Below, piece after piece: positions 1-7,902 of a stretch of 64,000 nt of DNA. Each line of letters begins with the position of its first letter. The stretch's first letter is position 1. Source of the stretch: Polystyrenella longa (lineage in GTDB: Bacteria > Planctomycetota > Planctomycetia > Planctomycetales > Planctomycetaceae); the NCBI RefSeq assembly GCF_007750395.1, contig NZ_CP036281.1, positions 3,805,001 through 3,869,000 on the forward strand, read 5' to 3'. Below the pieces are notes generated by a model. The model saw nothing but the letters and a program-made list of their open reading frames with translations. It did no database searches and had not been told where the DNA came from. Both the position numbers and the translations under genes were made by a program.

Positions 1-17
1 TTTTGTAGAGTCTTAAG

Positions 18-40
18 TTCGGCTGAGTTTTTTACGGTAC
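18..40 (+). repeat. edge of a third copy of the integrase-element 3' end
   Basis: These 23 bases match the reverse complement of 5536-5559 except for one base in the length of the T/A run. They correspond to the outer end of the decayed mobile element seen at 5.5 and 11.8 kb. The orientation is opposite to those copies, so the body of this copy would lie to the left, outside the window. Bases 41-46 also resemble the outer end of the 11.8 kb copy. The match is short, so this could be a solo end rather than part of a full element. Confidence 0.45.
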
Positions 41-259
41 GCGCTTCCGTTGTTTGGTATTCGGTATACGGAATAGTCTTCTCGCGAATTCAGTGGGCTT
101 CAGCTTTTTTTCAACAAGCGAATGCCGCATCTGGATCAGACTTTAGTGGTTAAGAAGCGATTGGTTCGAGTGCCTCAAAGCCGGACGTGGGGCGTTACAC
201 CCAATCCATGATCGATATGATTATGAGGTGCTTCAGCATAATGATTCAATCAACCAGAA

Positions 260-3200
260 TTAGTATCCTGGTTTGGACCAATTGACCGTTCCTGGATTTT
301 TAGTCATGTATTCGTTCTTCTGGTAACCTGGTCGGGCATCAAATATCGTCACAATTCCTCTGTCGGTCAATGATGCGAGCTGGTGACCATCTTCGTGCCA
401 TAGAACATCTCGTACTTCAGAAGCATGAGGAAGTGTTAAAGTCCGTTTGTTCGAGATGCCTGATAAACGGTCAGTGTCAAAATTCCAGATCCGAACAGTT
501 CTGTCAGCACTCGCTGAAGCAAGCCGTTTTCCGTTAGGACTCCATGATATCGCATTTACATGTGAATCATGCGCGTAGATTCCCGCGTCTTCAATCTTGC
601 CGCCTTGCTGTCGAGGGAAAATATTATAGTCAAACAGGAATAGGTAATTATGGCTGGTGCCTATAGCGAACAATGTACTATTGGGTTTCCATGCTATTGT
701 ACGAACTCTCACCACCTGATGCCCTTTTCTCCCAAGCAGGAAAAAAGCCTCGCGTTCACCATTATCAATTCTATAAACCTGCAGGTCACCTTTACTGGAA
801 CCTATAACCAGTCGAGTGCCATCCGAATTCCAGGAAATGGCATCTAGCTCACCATTTATCTCAGGATCGAACTTTACAAATTCGGTGGGTGAATCTTTGG
901 ACTGCTCTCGCCATATTTGAACAGACTGTCTGAATTGAATCGCTAGAAGGTTGGATGAAGGGTTCCAAAGTAATCGTCGTGGTATTTGATCAAGATCACT
1001 GTGTGAAACTATTTCGCCACTTTTCCTGATTAACAGTTTGCCTTCGTGAATTGATGCCGCTAACTCATTGTTGTGACTCCAGCAAAGTTGAGTCTCTTTT
1101 TGCTTCTCTTTTGTATTTGTATCTGACTTCCAGATAGTTCCATTGTCCCCGTAAGTAATTCCTAATTGATTATGGTCAGGTAGCCAGCTAAGAGTGGCCA
1201 CATTTGTTTGAACCACCATGGGTTTCAATGCAATCGACCGAATCGGACGGGATTTCTCGAAGTCGATGATGTCCAACTTACCACTTTTGATTGCAGCAAC
1301 CAGTTTTTTACTATTGGGTCCCCAAGCTATCGATTTTACAGATTCAGCTTCTCCTCCTCTGTGCCCATAAACAGCAGTTTGTTCGCCTGTCATTGCATCA
1401 GACAAGATCAATTCCATATCGTCGCCTGCGGAGGCAATGGTTTTTCCGTCCCCACTCCAGGCCACCGCATAAACTGGTTGATGATGCTGTTTAAGCAAAT
1501 GCTTCAATTTCTGATTCTGAACATTCCAGACTCGGACAGTGCTGTCAGAACTTCCTGATACAAGCTCTTGACCATGCGGACTCCAGGAAATTGACTGAAC
1601 TGGTTGAGAATGCGCATTGTCAAACAGGGTTGACACAAGATTTCCTGTCTCAATATTCCAAATATTCACAGGAAATGAATCATCTATACGTGAACCTACT
1701 GCAATCAGTTTTCCATTAGGCGAAACACTACAGGCAGGATTCTTACTCACATTCTCATTAATAGTCTCAAGAATAGTCCCCGTTTCCCAATTCCATATTC
1801 GAATGATGGCATCTTCAGCATGAGTCACCAGCAAGTTTCCGGTATCGTTAAATGAGATTGAACCAACTGCCGCGTCATGTAATAGATTCTGAAGATTTCT
1901 ACGGGATTGAATGTCCCAAATTCCTACTTTTCCATCAACGCCCCCCGTAGCAATGACTTTTTCGTCCGGGGAGAATTTGACAACAGAGGTGTACGCTTCA
2001 TGGGCTGCCCAGGTGACGCCTCCTTTCTCCTGCCTAAACTTAATGGCGGCAAAGTTTTTGTCAAAACCAAATCCAAGAAGGGAATTCTTATTTATATCGA
2101 CTGACAAACACCGTCCTGGTATAGCGATTCTATATCGATCAACAACTCCTAGCAGAAAAAACCATTCCCACTCTCTCCAATCTATAGTCGAGTCTGACAC
2201 TTTTTTAAAATAATAAGGGTTCTTGGGGGACCAGCGCATAAGAGTATCGGAAGTTGCTTCCTGTAATTCTGAACGCTCCAGAACATCATCTGCCAGGTTC
2301 ATCTCAGAAAGATACAAATTCTCAGACATTTCAGTGCGGAGTTTCTTTTCTGCTGATGCCATTTCCCGATAGACAATCGAAGCATAAGAAGTCATTGTGA
2401 TCGTTGAAATAATAGCAAATAATACCGCCGCAAGAAAACTTGCAGCCAGCCGATTTCTTTTTGACCAACGCCACACTCGTCCTAATGTCGAAGTACGACG
2501 AGCTTTAATTGGACGATGTTCCAGATAACGCTGGATATCCTCTCCAAAATCTTTTGCAGAACTGTAACGGTCCGCTGTCTTTTTTCGTAGAGTTTTTAGA
2601 ATAATGGTATCTAGGTCGAGATCAATGGCTGGATTTAAACTACGGACAGAGGCGGGTTCCTGTTTGACAACCTGATCCAGTGTTTCAATCATCGATGCTG
2701 CCCGGAAAGGAACTCGGCCGGTAAGCAAATGATAAAAAATAGCCCCCATGGAATAGACATCAGATGCCGGGGTTATTTCATTGATATTACCCAGAGCCTG
2801 TTCCGGCGGCATATAGCTGGGTGTTCCCATTATCTGTCCCGTGGCAGTAAGGTTGCTGTCCCCCTCAATCCGTTTTGCCAAACCAAAGTCGGTCACTCGG
2901 GGCGATCCGTCAGCATCCAGCATAATGTTTGCAGGCTTTAAATCTCGATGGATAATATTATTCTGATGGGCATACTCAAGAGCCTCAGCCACCTGCACCA
3001 TCAATTTTGAAGCGAGTAACGGCTCCATCGGTTGTTCACGGATAACATCGGACAAACTTGGACCATCTACAAAAGCCATTGAAAAATAATGGTAGCCATT
3101 TGCTTCGCCAACATCATAAATTGGTACGATATTTGGATGGTCAAGGTTAGCAGCAGCTTCAGCTTCAGCTTTAAATCGGTCGATCTCTTCTTGGCCTGCC

Positions 3201-3871
3201 AGATTACCTGAAAGAATCATTTTTAAAGCCACTAAGCGATTCGCTTTTCTTTGCTTCGCTTTATAGACAACTCCCATGCCACCTCGGGCAATTTCTTTCA
3301 GGATCTCGTAGTCGGCAAGAACAACTGGTTGGCTTACGTCGCCGGAAGTCTGATTCTTGAAATCAATTCCACCAGTGGAATATTTAGAATTCGGTGAAAC
3401 AGTTGGGTTCGCCTGAAGAACTGTAGTCTCTGGATCCATTTCTACTATTTTGGTTCCAACTGGATCTGAGACTCTTTGTTCTTCCGGTCCAATCAGTTCT
3501 GAAAACGCCACTTGCGAAATCGAGAATCGTTCCATGTATTCCTCTGCAACAGGTGCATCACCCACCCATTTTCGAACGCGATATTCATGGGCAATGAGTT
3601 CATGAGGGCATTTACTGATCTCTCCCAATTCGGGGAATGCTGAAAAATAATGTTCTAATCTGGGACAGGCGACATCTTCAGTAGTCCTAATGTTTGTGAT
3701 ATTGTTATTCGGACTTGTAACCCGCCACCGATAATCAATATCAATTTTGATCAGTTCACTTAATACTACTCGAAATTCATTACTGCCTTTATCAGGTAGA
3801 TAATCGACTAGATTCGGTGGTGCCGCACCCGATCGCCAGGCAGATTCAAATTCATCAAGTTGCTCATCCAT
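260..3871 (-). CDS. membrane-anchored serine/threonine protein kinase with WD40 repeats
   Basis: The protein has 1203 residues. A Hanks-type kinase domain spans about residues 188-455, with a glycine-rich loop (ARGGMGVVY, 195-203), the ATP-binding lysine K217, HRDLKPAN at 308-315 and DFG at 328-330, so it looks catalytically competent. One membrane helix follows at about 474-500. The rest, from about 590, is a series of WD40 repeats with recurring W-N/D dipeptides (IWDIQSR, IWNWETG, VWNVQNQ, IWNFDTD). The kinase is therefore predicted to be inside the cell and the propeller outside. The first 185 residues are unassigned and resemble the N-terminal leader common in planctomycete kinases of this type. 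The gene lies 60 bp downstream of an ECF-type sigma factor on the same strand, a pairing typical of planctomycetes, so the kinase is likely to signal to that sigma factor. Substrates cannot be read from the sequence. Confidence 0.93.
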   Translation of the reverse strand: MDEQLDEFESAWRSGAAPPNLVDYLPDKGSNEFRVVLSELIKIDIDYRWRVTSPNNNITNIRTTEDVACPRLEHYFSAFPELGEISKCPHELIAHEYRVRKWVGDAPVAEEYMERFSISQVAFSELIGPEEQRVSDPVGTKIVEMDPETTVLQANPTVSPNSKYSTGGIDFKNQTSGDVSQPVVLADYEILKEIARGGMGVVYKAKQRKANRLVALKMILSGNLAGQEEIDRFKAEAEAAANLDHPNIVPIYDVGEANGYHYFSMAFVDGPSLSDVIREQPMEPLLASKLMVQVAEALEYAHQNNIIHRDLKPANIMLDADGSPRVTDFGLAKRIEGDSNLTATGQIMGTPSYMPPEQALGNINEITPASDVYSMGAIFYHLLTGRVPFRAASMIETLDQVVKQEPASVRSLNPAIDLDLDTIILKTLRKKTADRYSSAKDFGEDIQRYLEHRPIKARRTSTLGRVWRWSKRNRLAASFLAAVLFAIISTITMTSYASIVYREMASAEKKLRTEMSENLYLSEMNLADDVLERSELQEATSDTLMRWSPKNPYYFKKVSDSTIDWREWEWFFLLGVVDRYRIAIPGRCLSVDINKNSLLGFGFDKNFAAIKFRQEKGGVTWAAHEAYTSVVKFSPDEKVIATGGVDGKVGIWDIQSRRNLQNLLHDAAVGSISFNDTGNLLVTHAEDAIIRIWNWETGTILETINENVSKNPACSVSPNGKLIAVGSRIDDSFPVNIWNIETGNLVSTLFDNAHSQPVQSISWSPHGQELVSGSSDSTVRVWNVQNQKLKHLLKQHHQPVYAVAWSGDGKTIASAGDDMELILSDAMTGEQTAVYGHRGGEAESVKSIAWGPNSKKLVAAIKSGKLDIIDFEKSRPIRSIALKPMVVQTNVATLSWLPDHNQLGITYGDNGTIWKSDTNTKEKQKETQLCWSHNNELAASIHEGKLLIRKSGEIVSHSDLDQIPRRLLWNPSSNLLAIQFRQSVQIWREQSKDSPTEFVKFDPEINGELDAISWNSDGTRLVIGSSKGDLQVYRIDNGEREAFFLLGRKGHQVVRVRTIAWKPNSTLFAIGTSHNYLFLFDYNIFPRQQGGKIEDAGIYAHDSHVNAISWSPNGKRLASASADRTVRIWNFDTDRLSGISNKRTLTLPHASEVRDVLWHEDGHQLASLTDRGIVTIFDARPGYQKNEYMTKNPGTVNWSKPGY

Positions 3872-3931
3872 CTGTGTTGGCCTGGTTGATTCTGAGATTC
3901 ATAGAATAAGCTCGATATCAAATACGTTTTT

Positions 3932-4546
3932 TTAAGCTTCGAGCAGAGTGGATGCCGACCACTTTTCACGTATCTGTTTTAATCGTCTTTCCACTGTGGC
4001 GAGTGAATGTTTTGTTTTTTCTGCGATTTCAGTATTGGCGTAAGCTTGCATCCGTAAAAGAGCGATCTCGCATTCTTCATCAGTCAGCTTTCCCATTAAC
4101 TCTTCCATTGATTCCTTAAGAGTCAGCACATCTTCAGGAGATGGCTCCACTGATGCAATCCGGTCAAAGCCTCCTTGACCATCTCCTTTAGTGGGGGAAT
4201 AAAATATCGAATCTCCTCTGACATTTCCTGCCCCGCGTTTATCGGCTAATTCACGCCTAAGTTGCTTTCTCGCTTTATTCTCGGTCATTGTTAACAGAAG
4301 ACTCCATAAACCGTCCCTGTCATTTAAATCAGGATATTGACCTTCTTCATAACGAGAACAGAAGCTGGCAAATGCATCGTTGACGGCATCATCCGCATCC
4401 GTCATTCGGTTATTTGTCCCCAGTTGTCTCGTTGCCACACCAATTAGTTGTTTCTGAAAACGATTCCAGATCTCCTGGGCCGCATCGTTATTATTTTCTT
4501 CACGAAGGGCATGTAGCCAATTCGTTACTGAATGATCATCAGACAT
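3932..4546 (-). CDS. ECF-type RNA polymerase sigma factor
   Basis: This 204-residue protein has the two-domain layout of ECF sigma factors. A region-2-like segment around residues 45-100 contains DDAVNDAFASF and a following helix rich in K/R. A C-terminal region-4 helix-turn-helix spans about 155-200, with ANTEIAEKTKHSLATVERRL as the recognition part. It is a little longer than classical ECF factors (about 170-190) because of a glycine-rich linker around residues 113-130. It is followed by the WD40 kinase gene, and the pair probably forms one operon. No anti-sigma factor is visible; in planctomycetes such factors are thought to be controlled by the linked kinase (inference). Upstream is a divergent 197 bp intergenic region shared with the secreted protein at 4744. 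Confidence 0.87.
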   Translation of the reverse strand: MSDDHSVTNWLHALREENNNDAAQEIWNRFQKQLIGVATRQLGTNNRMTDADDAVNDAFASFCSRYEEGQYPDLNDRDGLWSLLLTMTENKARKQLRRELADKRGAGNVRGDSIFYSPTKGDGQGGFDRIASVEPSPEDVLTLKESMEELMGKLTDEECEIALLRMQAYANTEIAEKTKHSLATVERRLKQIREKWSASTLLEA

Positions 4547-4743
4547 CTTAAATCATTTCTGGTTAGCAGCTTACAGAGATGTTGTTTGTTGGATGATGTT
4601 ACCAAATATTACCAAGAATGAAAATTAATTCCAAAAACATGAGGGGTAAGAGTTCTATTTGGGACTTTCTACATCAGCGGCGGACAACTCAAAACAAACT
4701 AACTCACCGCCAACCTTAACCCTTTAAATATGGAGACATTACA

Positions 4744-5397
4744 ATGAATCGTCGAACTTCACTCTTCACACTCGCGTTTGCTGTTACTTCTGCTTTCTTC
4801 GCTCAAGACACCATCTCCCAGGCGGCTGAAATCACTGGAGCCAATGTCAAGAAAGTGGTTTATGGTAAAAATGGCATGATCACTGGTAGCTTTGCCCAAA
4901 CTAAACCAGGGCACTGGGTCGAACAAAACCAGGATGGTCAGTTTGAATTTAAGGAGCTACGTCGTGACGAATGGTCAGTGTATTTAGTCAAATTGGGAGC
5001 TCAGGCGGGACATAAAATCCAACTTGACCTGCACCGTAAAACAGTCAATACGGGAGACTATGTTTACTACCAAATCATGACAGTCTCCGACCGAAATCAA
5101 CCGAAACAAAACCCTAAACCAGCGTCGGGAAAAGCCAATGGCACAAATGTAAAAATGGTGATCTATGGAAACAATGGAACCACATCCGGAACTTTCGTAC
5201 AAACCGCACCAGGAACCTGGGTGGAACGCAATAAAGATGGGCAATTCAACTTCCGGGAAGAAGGCCGGGATGAATGGTCGGTCTACTTGGTCAAAGTGGG
5301 TCGTCAGGAAGGACAAAAAGTTCAACTTGACCTGCACCGTAAAACGATCAGCACCGGGAACTACGTCTTCTACCAAATCATGCAAACTTACAAATAA
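4744..5397 (+). CDS. secreted protein with two copies of an uncharacterised ~83-residue domain
   Basis: The 217-residue protein begins with a Sec signal peptide (cleavage probably near AQA/AE, residues 26-29). The mature part is an internal duplication, residues about 32-114 and 132-215, joined by a proline/lysine-rich linker. Each copy carries the same landmarks: a VxYGxNG start, a G-S/T-F turn, a W-V-E motif, GQF, RDEWSVYLVK, QLDLHRKT and a final YQIM. The strong conservation between copies suggests a recent duplication or a bivalent binding function, such as a carbohydrate- or surface-binding domain, but I do not recognise the family. Upstream is GGAGA as ribosome binding site, 8-10 bp before the ATG. 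A strong stem-loop terminator follows at 5425-5458, so it is monocistronic. Confidence 0.8.
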   Translation: MNRRTSLFTLAFAVTSAFFAQDTISQAAEITGANVKKVVYGKNGMITGSFAQTKPGHWVEQNQDGQFEFKELRRDEWSVYLVKLGAQAGHKIQLDLHRKTVNTGDYVYYQIMTVSDRNQPKQNPKPASGKANGTNVKMVIYGNNGTTSGTFVQTAPGTWVERNKDGQFNFREEGRDEWSVYLVKVGRQEGQKVQLDLHRKTISTGNYVFYQIMQTYK

Positions 5398-5424
5398 TTC
5401 GTAACAAAAATCAATTTACTGCTC

Positions 5425-5458
5425 GGCGGCACAAGTCATACTTGTGTCGCCTTATTTT
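5425..5458 (+). terminator. intrinsic terminator after the duplicated-domain gene
   Basis: An 11 bp stem (GGCGGCACAAG paired with CTTGTGTCGCC, one G-T wobble) with a 5-base loop is followed by TTATTTTG. It sits about 27 bp after the stop codon at 5397. Confidence 0.75.
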
Positions 5459-5535
5459 GTTCTGGGCGAAGTGAGCTTCATAAATCGACCGATAACACAT
5501 TCCAGAAATTAAAGGGCTCGGAGATAGTTGAACTC

Positions 5536-5778
5536 GTACCGTAAAAAAACTCAGCCGAAGTTGAAAACCAGTGATTCCAAGTGTTTGTGTTGCAAACGAG
5601 CGATGGTTTTCGTACGAGATTCGTTTCACTACTCGAAGCCGATTGTCAGATTCAATGCGAAAATAACATGCTGAGCGCAACGGTAGCGGGAAATCACAAC
5701 ACGAGGATCGACATCTATTCGAGGCTGATTCACGCCGCGTTGCGACAGTAAGACTTGAGCAGCCCACCGAGACGTTCT
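5536..5778 (-). repeat. decayed mobile-element end, copy A
   Basis: About 240 bases align without net length change to 11746-11992 (for example both contain TTGAGCAGCCCACCGAGACG, and CGCAACGGTAGCG). The region comprises the last codons of an integrase-type gene and its downstream flank. An inverted match to the outer end lies at 18-40. The two copies are in the same orientation and have diverged substantially, so they are old. Confidence 0.75.
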
Positions 5779-5972
5779 CTGCATTCGATCTTGCCGGCGA
5801 CACATCCAATTTCTTCACCAGGATCAATCAACTGGTTGTCCAGTCCCTGATGGTTTCGTTCAGAATGGTAGTGAGCGACGTATTCTTTCAGCGCTCGTTC
5901 GAGTGAGTGCTGACCGAAGAAGATCATCTTGTTCAGGCACTCAGACTTCTCAAGATCGTTCGACATTAGCAT
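5730..5972 (-). pseudogene. C-terminal fragment of an integrase/transposase (rve-type core)
   Basis: The reading frame gives about 80 residues. From ECLNKMIFFG through HYHSERNHQGLDNQL to [16 protein letters not shown] it matches the C-terminal end of integrase-core transposases (IS3/IS481-like DDE enzymes) that are common in planctomycete genomes; the acidic residue preceding CLNKM corresponds to the catalytic glutamate region. The first residues (MLMSNDLEKS) do not fit the family, so homology begins only about 70 codons before the stop. The remaining two thirds of the gene is absent upstream. It is a truncated, non-functional relic. Confidence 0.75.
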
Positions 5973-6456
5973 TCATGTTGGGATTTTGGGGGAGCAGCAC
6001 TGGTTCAATATTGCTCTGTACCTTCAGGTAAGACGCCGGAGTTGGAAGCAAGCATCTCGATCGAGACCAGATGAGACGCATTTTCTTGGAAACCATCGTC
6101 GGCAGTCAGATTGCGTGCAACGTGAGACCCCCACTGTGAGTTGAGATTCGCCGAAACCTCCGCTACCTCAACGCGTCGTGATTTCTATTCCATCGCCATC
6201 ATGATGGCAATTGTAGCCAGCTCCGTTTTCGCCAGACTTCCACTGTAGTGAAGTTTACGGCGAATATCGCCGAAAGCTTTCACGACCGGCTACCGATCTG
6301 GAACTCACCAGACCGACGATCATGCTTACCACCTCACGTGTCCGTGGCGCGCCTTTTGCGATGACTCATACAGACACATTAAAGCCGGTTTCAATGTTTT
6401 TTTGATCGGCGATCGTTCACAAAGGTCGAATATCGACCATCAGGAAAGGTCATCTA
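5973..6456. other. intergenic, no gene recognised
   Basis: This 484 bp stretch between the integrase relic and the CBS gene has only short frames without family resemblance. It probably includes the debris of the element and the promoter of the CBS gene. The only functional signal I can support is the ribosome binding site AGGAAAGG just before 6457. Confidence 0.4.
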
Positions 6457-6879
6457 ATGAAGATCCAGAAGATCATGACGACGAATGTGGAGTGCATCTC
6501 TCCCGATGCCTCTGTCGCTGAAGTCGCTAAGCGAATGAAAACGCACGATATAGGATCAGTGCCTGTCTGTGAGAATGAAGAAAAGCTGATTGGGATGGTC
6601 ACAGATCGGGACATTGTCGTCCGCTGTATTGCTGAGGGAAGAGACTTAAATTCGACCACCGCCAGAGACATCATGACGACCGATATCATTTATTGTTGCG
6701 AAGATCAGGATGTCACCGAAATGGCAGAAGTTATGGAAGAGCGAAAAATACGCCGCGTCGTAGTTCTTAACGAGGACAAGAAACTGGTGGGGATAGTGTC
6801 ATTAGGCGACATGGCTGTTAAGACCCAGAATGATTCACTCTGCAATGAAGCATTGGAAGCCGTTTCTGCACCTGCTTAG
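6457..6879 (+). CDS. CBS-domain pair protein
   Basis: The 140-residue cytosolic protein consists of two CBS motifs, about residues 1-58 and 70-128. Each begins with an I-M-T-T segment and ends with the G-x-V-x-x-x-D element (GMVTDRDI and GIVSLGDM). Stand-alone CBS pairs bind adenine nucleotides and act as small regulatory modules; the closest well known type is the hypoxic response protein 1 group, but no partner is fused here. A clear AGGAAAGG ribosome binding site precedes the ATG by about 7 bp. The next gene on the same strand starts 216 bp later, so separate transcription is likely. It lies inside the stretch bounded by the two element relics. Confidence 0.88.
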   Translation: MKIQKIMTTNVECISPDASVAEVAKRMKTHDIGSVPVCENEEKLIGMVTDRDIVVRCIAEGRDLNSTTARDIMTTDIIYCCEDQDVTEMAEVMEERKIRRVVVLNEDKKLVGIVSLGDMAVKTQNDSLCNEALEAVSAPA

Positions 6880-7095
6880 AGCTCAATCTCAGCGATTCGA
6901 GACGGCGTGAGCCTGTTTGATTCTCAATGCCGGAGAACTCATTTGCGATGGATGAATATCTCTTTGAAGTATCGTAGGCAATCTGAATGGAAGTCTTTGA
7001 TAAGGAATAGGCACCTGCTGGAGGCACAATGCCATCTAGAAAGTGCTCATCATTAAGTTTTCTTTACCATTTCACTAATCGTAGGATAACTCACC

Positions 7096-7650
7096 ATGAA
7101 TAAACTCAATTTACTCACCTCGCTTCCCATTGTTTTTTCCTTGTTGTTTTGTAATAGCAATCTTCAATCCGAAGATCATGAAGCCCATTCTTCGTCGGAG
7201 AAAGTTCCCAAGAAAGCGGTCGCCGTCCTGTTTCCAACACAAGGTAATGACGTCACGGGAGTGATCACGTTGGAACAGAAGGAGGACGGAGTTTTGTTGA
7301 AAGGAAAAGTCATCAACTTAACTCCGGGCAAACATGGTTTTCATATTCATGAATATGGTGATCTGCGTTCTAAAGACGGTAAATCCGCCGGCGGTCATTA
7401 TTCCCCCGAAGGTCATCGCCATGGGTCACCAGATGATAAGGAGCATCACGCAGGAGACTTTGGCAATATTGATGCTAACGATGAAGGAACGGCAACCATT
7501 GAGGTCACAGCCAAAGACCAGAAATTGCACATGCTTCTCGGACGAGCGATCGTTGTCCATGGCGGCGCTGACGATCTTAAAAGTCAGCCATCGGGGAACG
7601 CCGGACCTCGCGTTTCTCTCGGTGTGATTGGCCTTGCGAATTCAGAGTAA
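7096..7650 (+). CDS. sodC: exported Cu/Zn superoxide dismutase lacking the conserved disulfide
   Basis: The 184-residue protein has an N-terminal signal peptide (about residues 1-24) and a SodC domain. By alignment to the family the copper ligands are H83, H85, H101 and H155, and the zinc ligands H101, H109, H118 and D121; R172 matches the active-site arginine. It would dismutate superoxide in the periplasm. Unusually, both cysteines of the normal intrasubunit disulfide are missing: the loop after GD (residues 88-99) has none, and the C-terminal R-x-x-C-G-V is R-V-S-L-G-V (L175). The only cysteine, C19, is in the signal peptide; the residue before it is F, so a lipobox is unlikely. A strong terminator follows at 7700. 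Confidence 0.92.
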   Translation: MNKLNLLTSLPIVFSLLFCNSNLQSEDHEAHSSSEKVPKKAVAVLFPTQGNDVTGVITLEQKEDGVLLKGKVINLTPGKHGFHIHEYGDLRSKDGKSAGGHYSPEGHRHGSPDDKEHHAGDFGNIDANDEGTATIEVTAKDQKLHMLLGRAIVVHGGADDLKSQPSGNAGPRVSLGVIGLANSE

Positions 7651-7699
7651 CCTAGCGTTATGGATAAGCCCATCTCGGCTATCAGAGACGATCTTGTCA

Positions 7700-7746
7700 G
7701 AAATCGGGAACAGACATTACTGTCGATTGTTCCCGATTTCTTATTT
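7700..7746 (+). terminator. intrinsic terminator after sodC
   Basis: A perfect 13 bp stem (GAAATCGGGAACA with TGTTCCCGATTTC) encloses a 15-base loop and is followed by TTATTT. It lies about 50 bp after the sodC stop codon. Confidence 0.8.
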
Positions 7747-7902
7747 AAGAGACTCTATCTATGTATCAGAGAGGTTTATTAGAGCTAGGATTTTCAGTAG
7801 GTTTCAAGCTTGCCTGTACCTCTTACAACGGCGTGAGCACCGGAGCTGAACATTAACTGTTTAGATTAGAAAGCAAGCAGAGGCCAATTCAAATAGAGTC
7901 TT

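Noticed and set aside
5411-5827. Frame of 138 codons in element copy A, similar to a frame at 11701-12027
   Set aside because: The likeness between the two frames comes from the DNA repeat; the true coding frame here is the integrase tail in another phase, so these are not a protein family.
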